Position numbers and translations under genes: made by a program. Below the pieces are notes generated by a model. It searched no databases and was not told the DNA's origin. It saw nothing but the letters and a program-made list of their open reading frames with translations. Below, one piece after another: positions 58,101 to 64,000 of a DNA stretch of 64,000 nucleotides. The stretch spans positions 1 through 64,000 of the forward strand of contig NZ_JAIVFX010000004.1 in NCBI RefSeq assembly GCF_020829625.1. Reading direction: 5' to 3'. The DNA comes from Nostoc sp. XA010 (GTDB taxonomy: Bacteria > Cyanobacteriota > Cyanobacteriia > Cyanobacteriales > Nostocaceae). Every line of letters starts with the position of its first letter. The first letter of the stretch is position 1.

Positions 58101-60943
58101 ATCTTCCTAATCAGGTTGCTGTGGCGGGAAGAGTTGATTTTAATGGACAAATAACTGGTAAGCTGCCCTTGCCAAATGTCGTAGGGCAAATTAATTTACG
58201 AGACTTGGTTGTTCAAAATATTGCTTTTGAGCCGTTGTTAACTGGAAACATCGATTCAGTGCAGGGACGCGGGTTAAATTTGAACTTGGCAGGAAATAGC
58301 GATCGCTTGAGCTTCAATTTAGATGCCAATAATCTCCCGAAATCCTTCTTAGTAAAATGGCAGCAAGCATCAGCTATAGGTAATGCTCAAGGGAATGATT
58401 GGACGCTCAAACTTGCAAATTTCCCCTTACAAGTATTGAATTTGACTCCGCCAGCAATTACTCGACTGGGTAGTGGTAAGATAGCTGGCTTGTTAACTGG
58501 AGATTTGCTGTTTAATCAGCAGACATTGGCAGCAACGGGGAATTTAGCGATCGCTAATCCGCAAATTGGCCGGCTTAAAGGCGATCGAATAGCTGCTCAA
58601 TTCCGCTACAGTGATGGTAAAGGCACACTCACCAGTAGCGAATTTGTCAAAGGCAAAAGTAGCTACGCCTTTGTCGGTAGTTTTGCTCAAAGCCCGAAAG
58701 GCCCTGAATTACAAGGTAAACTGAACGTAAATCAGGGAGAGATCCAAGATGTTCTAACTGTAGCGCAGATATTTGATTTACAAAACTTGCCAGGTGGTTC
58801 AGCAGAAATCTACGGCACAGCAGAGGATCTAACCACTACTCCCCAAGGAGCGCCAAATCAACCTTTATTAACCCAAATCCAACGGTTTTCTGAAATTGAA
58901 GCTTTGGTAGCAGGACAGGAAGAACAGCGACTTAATTCCACTCCCATACCAGATTTGGCAGACTTAAAAGGGACTTTCAACGGGGAAGTGGCTGTAAATA
59001 CAGCTACAGCCAATGGATTATCAGTGGATTTTAATTTGAATGGACAAGACTTTGCCTGGGGTAAAAAGAAAGAACGAAATCGTTATTATACTGCCGAAAA
59101 AGTGATTGCCGAAGGCAACTTTGAAAATGGTGTTTTGAGTTTGCGACCTTTACGACTTGAATCTGCAAACAGGTTGATTGCCTTTACGGGTAACGTTGGC
59201 GGTGATCAACAATCTGGCCAGTTGCGAGTGAATAATTTTCCGGTACAAGTACTGAATAATTTTGTCAAACTGCCAGTTGGAATCACAGGTAATCTTAACG
59301 GTACAGCAGCTTTAGCAGGCAGTATTGCTAATCCCCAAGCTAGAGGGGAATTGCAAATTACAGAAGGATTATTGAATCAGAACAAAATAGAGTCAGCGAT
59401 CGCAAGTTTCAGCTATGCCAACGGACGCTTAAACTTTGGTAGTACCGTAGCAGTTGCTGGGCCAAAACCTGTTGATATTACTGGTAGCATTCCTTATAAA
59501 TTGCCTTTTGCAACCGTTGCACCAGACAGCGATCAAATCAGTTTAGACATGAAGTTAGAAAACGAGGGATTGGCGCTGTTAAACGCATTGACTAATCAAG
59601 TAGTATTTGAAGAAGGTGAAGGAGAAGTAGACCTCAAGGTACGCGGAACATTGCAAAAACCCGAAGTAAATGGAATTGCTACTATTAATGATGCTACTTT
59701 TTCAGCCCAGGCTTTGCCAGGTAAGCTGAGACATGTTACAGGTAGAGTGCTGTTTAATTTTGACACCATTTTAGTAGAAAATCTTCAGGGTAGATTTAGC
59801 CGTGGCAAGGTAGAAGCTGCTGGAGAAATACCCATTTTCAACAATGACAACACTATCAACAATCCCCTGACTGTTAATCTCGATCAGCTAGCGTTAAATC
59901 TGAAAGGACTTTACCTGGGAGGTGCTAGCGGCAATTTACAGATTACTGGTTCTGCCCTTAACCCAGTAATTGGCGGTAAAGTAAATTTATTTGATGGTCA
60001 GGTATTGCTGGCAGAATCTACCGACACCGCTTCATCTGCAAATAGTGGTTTTGGGGTAGCACCCACAAAAGCCAATAAGCAGAGTAAATCTCAAATTGAG
60101 AATGGGACGGTAAATGCGGTTGCTAGATTTAATAATTTAGATTTAGAACTCGGTAAAAACGTCCAAATTACCCGTCCCCCTATTCTCAACTTCCGCGCAA
60201 CTGGTAATCTCATAGTTAACGGCTCAATCAATCAGCCAATACCCGATGGTACTATCCGGTTAGAAAAAGGTGGGGTGAATTTATTTACTACCCAATTTAA
60301 CCTTGCTCGTGGCTATAAACACACCGCAACTTTTAGTCCCTCTCAACCGCGCGACCCCAAGTTAGATATACAGCTATTTGCCAAGGTATTGGACGTAACT
60401 CAAAGTAATGACTTCAGCCGGGTAAATACCACAGGTTTATCAGCCTTAGAGAGTGTTCGAGTCGAAGCCAGTATCAACGGTCTAGCCAGCAAACTGAATG
60501 AAAATCTAGAACTAACAAGTAGTCCGTCGCGTAGTCAAACTGAAATTGTGGCTCTTTTAGGAGGTGGGTTTGTAGACACCCAAGGACGAGGTGACAGTAC
60601 TTTGGGTTTGATTAACATCGCAGGTTCGGCTGTGTTCAACAATTTTCAGTCAACTTTTAACCAGATAGGGAGTAGCTTTGGCTTAAGTGAACTGCGGATA
60701 TTTCCTACCGTTATTTCTGAGAATCCCGAAGCTGGAAGGAGCAGTTCAACTTTGGAATTAGCAGCAGAAGCTGGGGTCGATATTTCTTCTAAGATTTCCG
60801 TTTCCAGCATCAAAATTTTGACAACAAGTGATCCCTTCCAATGGGGTGTTAATTACCGAATAAATGATAAGTTTCGTGTTCGTGCCTCCACTAACTTAAC
60901 CGATGATAGTCGTGCAGTAGTGGAATATCAAACCCGGTTTTAA
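55199..60943 (+). CDS. tamB: TamB/DUF490-family envelope protein
   Basis: The giant 1914-residue protein has one N-terminal signal anchor (IALGGLLLLGVIVGIYRLW) and an AsmA-like start (PVKLGKVTQF). A very long beta-rich region of repeats follows, e.g. four near copies of SNIQLANGVYQAQVQANNVP at residues about 695-860. The conserved TamB domain closes it (SLGLSELRIFPTVISENPEA, SVSSIKILTTSDPFQWGVNY, VVEYQTRF). TamB proteins form a hydrophobic groove bridging inner and outer membranes for lipid transport and outer-membrane assembly. Residues about 178-210 (RAGGAGEEAGEQGAGSRGEK) are translated from a purine-rich short tandem repeat. Confidence 0.93.
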   Translation: MTKSPNQDILAPCPIRKRLWLLVLSRGSIALGGLLLLGVIVGIYRLWTFVQTELTPLAQQSLTTTLNRPVKLGKVTQFSLTGVQFGASAIPATSTDPDRAVIEAVEVGFDPLQLIFNRHLKLDVTLVNPDIYIEQDKEGRWVSTNIAPSREGTAIKTDLDNLRFRNAKLALMPQKRAGGAGEEAGEQGAGSRGEKFSPVPPLPRPSASSPLSPVGFSQINGSAQLLANNQLIRFDVGGQADSGGSISIQGETRSRVLAGNFQVRSQDFLAADIYRLIKLPVSLQAGRANGDLLVRLTPGQRTLLYGNATVQGVTVQIPKVPQLLSNSQGNLRFQGTELQLNNVTSNYGKIPVVATGIIDTQTGFKLAGRVNAVSLANAQETLKVKLPVPIAGQVKADLQITGSTKEPILSGTVTTIQTARIDKVDFNSISSKFELATSSSLITLKDIQGKAKVGGDITGAGTIQLGKNPRLDINFAAKNVPGDAIAKAYEITPNFQIGNVSGTAQLTGPPTNAQTAVQYQAPNGTYPGTGEVAIAPNRNVSFRNVALNVSGGTVRATGSYANERWQAVAVASGVKLEPFVDKSQLQNVSLGEAQFNGRLILSGSTAPFKIATIRTDGGGVQIGGGTVAVSNIQLQDQSFSAQLVANSVRLGQILKQSPPALNNPLAGTFQIAGNRDNFSLKTLRGSGEGRLAIGGGTVTASNIQVANGLYQAQVQANNVPVQQLATVPKQFQGALTGQFNVAGSVDSFKLQTIQANGQARVNVARGIITASNIQLANGVYQAQVQANNVPLQQLAAVPPQLRGTLTGQANVAGSVESFQPQTIQASGQGRVNLAGGMIAASNIQLANGRYQAVVNASGVELNRLNDQLRGQFGGQLQLAGKFGSSKLADVRAAGQVQLSQGIPGLERPLSAAIAWSGERLTIERATAPGLSVTGNILANARKAGIPEITALNLNVQAQNYNLKQLPINLPNQVAVAGRVDFNGQITGKLPLPNVVGQINLRDLVVQNIAFEPLLTGNIDSVQGRGLNLNLAGNSDRLSFNLDANNLPKSFLVKWQQASAIGNAQGNDWTLKLANFPLQVLNLTPPAITRLGSGKIAGLLTGDLLFNQQTLAATGNLAIANPQIGRLKGDRIAAQFRYSDGKGTLTSSEFVKGKSSYAFVGSFAQSPKGPELQGKLNVNQGEIQDVLTVAQIFDLQNLPGGSAEIYGTAEDLTTTPQGAPNQPLLTQIQRFSEIEALVAGQEEQRLNSTPIPDLADLKGTFNGEVAVNTATANGLSVDFNLNGQDFAWGKKKERNRYYTAEKVIAEGNFENGVLSLRPLRLESANRLIAFTGNVGGDQQSGQLRVNNFPVQVLNNFVKLPVGITGNLNGTAALAGSIANPQARGELQITEGLLNQNKIESAIASFSYANGRLNFGSTVAVAGPKPVDITGSIPYKLPFATVAPDSDQISLDMKLENEGLALLNALTNQVVFEEGEGEVDLKVRGTLQKPEVNGIATINDATFSAQALPGKLRHVTGRVLFNFDTILVENLQGRFSRGKVEAAGEIPIFNNDNTINNPLTVNLDQLALNLKGLYLGGASGNLQITGSALNPVIGGKVNLFDGQVLLAESTDTASSANSGFGVAPTKANKQSKSQIENGTVNAVARFNNLDLELGKNVQITRPPILNFRATGNLIVNGSINQPIPDGTIRLEKGGVNLFTTQFNLARGYKHTATFSPSQPRDPKLDIQLFAKVLDVTQSNDFSRVNTTGLSALESVRVEASINGLASKLNENLELTSSPSRSQTEIVALLGGGFVDTQGRGDSTLGLINIAGSAVFNNFQSTFNQIGSSFGLSELRIFPTVISENPEAGRSSSTLELAAEAGVDISSKISVSSIKILTTSDPFQWGVNYRINDKFRVRASTNLTDDSRAVVEYQTRF
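55724..55792. repeat. Purine-rich short tandem repeat inside tamB
   Basis: GGGGGAGCAGGGGAAGAAGC-type units, the same family as at 9437-9515 and 16870-16908, are read in frame near residue 180, followed by a C-rich counterpart to about 55835. Confidence 0.85.
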
Positions 60944-60967
60944 AGAAATCTCTTTAATTTTAAATTA

Positions 60968-61756
60968 TCAATTACTTTCTGTTCCCTCTTCTCCTTGTTT
61001 ATCAATAGCTTGTCTTACCTGTTCAACATTCAATTCTAATGCTTGGGCGATTTGCTCTATACTTAAACCAAACTTAAGCAGACGGGGTATAGTCTCCAGT
61101 TTTGTTTCTTCCTTTACTTCTTGGTAAAATTTAGTTTGTCTCCAATCAGTTAATCCAAACATCGCTTCCAACTCCTGTTGAGTTTTGTTTACAAATTTAT
61201 AGATAAGCATTCTCTCTACTAATTCTAAGAGATTGCTACGGTTAGCTTCATCCGTTTGCTGTACTTGATTTATCAAGTTTTTCGCTTGCTGTACGGCTTT
61301 ATCTTCTGTTGCAACTACTAACTTAATCACACCTAGCCCAATCGAAGACGATGGGATATCATCTAACTCGTCTAAATAAATTATCCGAATTTGCTGTTAA
61401 GCTAACGATGTTTGATAAGTGAATGGTACGCCTGGGTCGAGACTGCGTTGAGCAAAAAGTAATACTGCTTGCCAACGACGTTGAGGTTTATATTGATTTA
61501 TATACAAAAAAGCTTCTGTTATTATTCGCCAATAAATATCATCATCGCGCTGAAACTGTACCTCAACGAAATAGATTTGGTCTTCTGGAAAGTCAGGTTT
61601 GGGTAGGAATAAACCATCGATACGACGTGCTAGTTATTTTATTTCTACCGAGGTAAATTGGTAGTGCAACGCCAGGGATTCAGATTGTTCCAAAAGTTCA
61701 AATAAGACACCTGGAATAGTTTTAAATAAAGTGTAAAAAATCGTGTCTGTTTTCAT
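60968..61756 (-). pseudogene. Rpn/DUF2887-family nuclease with two in-frame stops
   Basis: One minus-strand frame runs from ATG 61756 (MKTDTIFYTLFKTIPGVLFE) to the TAA at 60968, about 260 codons. TAA codons interrupt it at 61634-61636 (in VEIK*LARRIDG) and 61397-61399 (in TSLA*QQIRI). The core IYFVEVQFQRDDDIYWRIIT carries the PD-(D/E)XK-type ExQ motif of Rpn recombination-promoting nucleases, and the C-terminal LLKFGLSIEQIAQALEL is typical too. No frameshift is needed, only two point mutations. The last 120 codons form an open ORF but lack the nuclease core. Confidence 0.87.
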
Positions 61757-61800
61757 GCACTCTGGATGTTGAAATATTTTGATATATTCATAAGTAAATA

Positions 61801-62730
61801 TTAGATGGTGATATTATCGCCCCCCTCTTGATTGATAACTAATCGCAAAATTGATAATCCTAAAATTATCAGAAATAGCACTAAACCAATTGTGCAAGCA
61901 TAGCTAATTTCCAAGTTACCAAAACCCTGCTCATATAAATAATAGACAATCGTTTTCGAGCTACTGAGTGGGCCTCCTTGGGTCATAATGTATACTTCTT
62001 CAAAAACTTTAGTGGCAGAAATAGCCGAAATCACCGCCACTAGTGCTAAATACGGCTTCATCAAAGGTATGGTAATATCCCAATGTTTGCTGATACCATC
62101 TGAACCATCGATCGCAGCAGCTTCGTACACATCAGCAGGAATTGATTGCAACCCTGCTAAATAAATCACCATGTAGTAACCTAGTCCCTTCCACACGGTG
62201 ACAGCCATGACGCTGGCAAGAGAAATTGGTACAATACCAAAAATTTTTTCTGGGCTAGTTAACCAAGGAATACCTTCTGGAAAAAGACCCAAAGCTTTCA
62301 AAAACTGATTCAGTAATCCGTTTTCTGCATACAGCCATTTCCAAGCTATTCCCGCAACTACCATTGAAATTACAACTGGGGTGTAGTATGCGGATCTAAA
62401 CCAATTCATCCCCCGCAGTTTCTGATTTACCAATATTGCCAGCACTAAGGGAGCAATTACTAAAATTGGGACTACGCCCACAAGATATAAAAAAGTGTTT
62501 TCCAAGGTTTTCCAAAAAATTGTATCCTTCCAAAGCTTGAGGAAGTTGGCAAAACCTATCCATTGTGGCGGCTGGGCAATATCTTCATAGCTAGTAAAGC
62601 TGAGGTAAAAGGCTTGCAGTGCAGGCCAAAAGACTGTTAACGCCAAAAGAACTAAGGCGGGTAGTAAAAATAAATAAGGGGTCAGTCGCTGCTTGATGAA
62701 TATCCAATTTTTAGGTGTTAATTGATTCAT
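61801..62730 (-). CDS. Sugar ABC transporter permease (MalF/UgpA type)
   Basis: The 309-residue inner-membrane protein has six spans (LTPYLFLLPALVLLALTVFW first). The EAA loop is YEAAAIDGSDGISKHWDITI. It carries typical carbohydrate-permease motifs such as WFRSAYYTPVVISMVVAGIA and KTIVYYLYEQGF. It belongs to the CUT1 class, which forms a heterodimer with a MalG-type permease. Neither that partner, nor a binding protein, nor an ATPase is in the window, though genes may continue elsewhere. It might have served the polyol operon at the left end, but the distance of 60 kb makes that speculation. Confidence 0.9.
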   Translation of the reverse strand: MNQLTPKNWIFIKQRLTPYLFLLPALVLLALTVFWPALQAFYLSFTSYEDIAQPPQWIGFANFLKLWKDTIFWKTLENTFLYLVGVVPILVIAPLVLAILVNQKLRGMNWFRSAYYTPVVISMVVAGIAWKWLYAENGLLNQFLKALGLFPEGIPWLTSPEKIFGIVPISLASVMAVTVWKGLGYYMVIYLAGLQSIPADVYEAAAIDGSDGISKHWDITIPLMKPYLALVAVISAISATKVFEEVYIMTQGGPLSSSKTIVYYLYEQGFGNLEISYACTIGLVLFLIILGLSILRLVINQEGGDNITI

Positions 62731-62854
62731 AGAAGGTTTAATAGTTGTTTTCGGTTTGTCAGCAAGAATTTGGGGATGTGAGTAGATTTAAGCTTCAATA
62801 TTCTAAAGGGATATATTTGCGTAGCGCTAATTAATAACTCGGAGATAAACTGCC

Positions 62855-63517
62855 ATGGAAACTCAACACAACCCGCCAATTGAACATCAAAATGTCCCCA
62901 TAAACCACCGTGGACTGCATGAATTTTTGTATAGTTCTGACGACGAACACACCACTACTGAGGTGAGTATAACCCCTGAATTGGCAAACGATGGTACTGA
63001 AATCATTAACCTTGAGGCTTGGAGCGCATCTGCTCAGAACGCTAAAATTGCAGGTGTTTACGCAGTATTAGACGCAGAACGCACTACGCAGTACATTGGC
63101 TATTCTCGGAATGTGTTGCTTTCCCTAAACGGTCATATCAGCCAAAATGGTCAGCAAAAGTGTGCTTTTGTACGTGTGCAAGCGTTCAAGTTCCCTAAGC
63201 GTCAAGAAATGGAAGATTTGCGAGATGCGTGGATAGCAGAACTCGAAAGTACACCACCTGGTAATGCAACTGAAAGCGAAATGTGGGCTGGTACGGTAGG
63301 GGAAGCTGCAAAAGCAGTAATGTCAGAGGCGGAACGTCAAGCTTACGAGGAGAAAAAGCTAAAACTGCGGAAAGCAATGGCTGACACAACCCTCTCTAAA
63401 GAGTCAGAAACAATAGATGCGAGTATAGCCGAACGTCAGCGTCAACTTGAAGCTGCTGTGACAAATGATGACTGGAGTGTAATTATTGACGCACAGACAC
63501 AAGAAACCAAGTCTTAG
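62855..63517 (+). CDS. GIY-YIG-like nuclease-domain protein
   Basis: The 220-residue protein has a short GIY-YIG core near residues 67-130: GVYAVLDAERTTQYIGYSRN then VLLSLNGHIS. YIGYSRN is the diagnostic strand-turn with the catalytic Arg. Related proteins are frequent in cyanobacteria. The C-terminal half is charged and helical, without a second recognisable domain. Start ATG as listed (no strong binding site). The gene is intact, and its function is unproven. Confidence 0.75.
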   Translation: METQHNPPIEHQNVPINHRGLHEFLYSSDDEHTTTEVSITPELANDGTEIINLEAWSASAQNAKIAGVYAVLDAERTTQYIGYSRNVLLSLNGHISQNGQQKCAFVRVQAFKFPKRQEMEDLRDAWIAELESTPPGNATESEMWAGTVGEAAKAVMSEAERQAYEEKKLKLRKAMADTTLSKESETIDASIAERQRQLEAAVTNDDWSVIIDAQTQETKS

Positions 63518-63546
63518 GATGAGTGTTCAGTCCTCTCGTTTTTCCC

Positions 63547-63589
63547 CACTTGGATACCTCATTTTGTCAAAATATGGGGTATCCAAGTG
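63547..63589. terminator. 12-bp stem after the GIY-YIG gene
   Basis: CACTTGGATACC at 63547-63558 is exactly complementary to 63578-63589, with a 19-base AT-rich loop, 30 bases after the stop codon. It is a plausible terminator or mRNA end structure. Confidence 0.55.
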
Positions 63590-63791
63590 TTTAGATAAAT
63601 GTTTTTGCTAGCTTGGCATAGACACTATGCAGCTTTCAATGTTGACCAACCAGTTATGGACGATAACAAAGTTATTGATAAGTTAGTTCGTCGATAAATA
63701 TTCCTAACTAAGGCATTTCTAAGGGTATATTTGGCGGACTTGTACAGAAGTAATAAAAAAGTGTCAAACTCTGGTCAGAAAAGTAATCGAG

Positions 63792-64000
63792 TTATAATGA
63801 CACAGCAGAAATAGCACAAACTTGTAAACCTACAGGTGTGCGAATAATCACGGATTCCACACCAAATACTTGGGCGATCGCATTTGGTGTCAGAACTTCT
63901 TCAGGTGTACCAACTTCCCAAATTTGACCCTGTTTTAATAATGCAATGCGGGAACTATACCGCGCTGCTAAATTTAGTTCATGTAAAACTGTGATAATAG
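63792..64000 (-). CDS. C-terminal part of an iron/cobalamin-type ABC ATPase (FecE/BtuD-like), cut by the window edge
   Basis: The last 68 codons are in the window, to a TAA at 63792-63794. ITVLHELNLAARYSSRIALL holds the H-loop His of ABC ATPases, and GQIWEVGTPEEVLTPNAIAQ with VFGVESVIIRTP is typical of the FecE/HmuV/BtuD group that energises siderophore, haem or cobalamin import. The Walker motifs lie beyond the edge. Confidence 0.88.
   Translation of the reverse strand, partial: IITVLHELNLAARYSSRIALLKQGQIWEVGTPEEVLTPNAIAQVFGVESVIIRTPVGLQVCAISAVSL

Noticed and set aside
61423..61656. 77-codon plus-strand ORF
   Set aside because: Antisense to the core of the Rpn-type pseudogene, which reads as a known family on the other strand.

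Overview
The window looks like chromosomal DNA from a filamentous, heterocyst-forming cyanobacterium of the Nostoc/Anabaena group. The evidence is the abundance of GCGATCGC octamers inside genes, the heptameric short tandem repeats (GGGAGTT, AGTTATG, AATGACC types) between genes, the SLH-type porin, the CruF/CruG carotenoid pair, and a complete Pix/Ptx phototaxis operon whose photoreceptor has the same residue spacing as Anabaena AnPixJ. I found no tRNA, rRNA or CRISPR array.

Layout. 0-4.2 kb: a polyol-use operon (mannitol-type dehydrogenase, xylulokinase). Its ABC ATPase survives only as a C-terminal fragment behind the tail of an IS transposase. 4.3-9 kb: a TnpB-only IS200/IS605-type element inserted cleanly into a cupin gene that was translationally coupled to an unusual PlsY-like/PEP-dikinase fusion. 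9-14.3 kb: a small membrane protein, a D-2-hydroxyacid dehydrogenase, the sulfonate monooxygenase SsuD, a TVP38 protein and a glycosyltransferase. 15-26.7 kb: a porin, then an organosulfur island. The island holds an AprAB-like flavoprotein/ferredoxin pair, four intact and two broken SsuA-type binding proteins, a frameshifted TauD and a decayed DszC/SfnC-like monooxygenase, with no permease or ATPase. 27-34.8 kb: a large hybrid histidine kinase, a CHASE2-Ser/Thr kinase and hypothetical membrane proteins. 35.6-38.8 kb: RNase HI, then cruG and cruF (myxoxanthophyll glycoside synthesis). 39.3-42 kb: a polyamine-type binding protein and one permease, and a Uma2 nuclease. 42-52.8 kb: the phototaxis operon on the minus strand, read PixG, PixH (CheY), PixI (CheW), PixJ (cyanobacteriochrome MCP), PixL (CheA), with a four-helix-bundle gene lodged between PixJ and PixL. 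53.4-64 kb: MurQ, a DUF3110 protein, a giant TamB protein, an Rpn-type pseudogene, a sugar ABC permease, a GIY-YIG protein and the tail of an iron-type ABC ATPase.

The dominant themes are gene decay, gene duplication and repeat invasion. Several coding sequences have absorbed intergenic repeat DNA in frame: the hybrid kinase, TamB, the CHASE2 kinase and the dikinase fusion. The best-supported new observation is the exact empty-site reconstruction of the TnpB insertion. Removing positions 4324-5761 restores a continuous cupin reading frame of about 115 residues.
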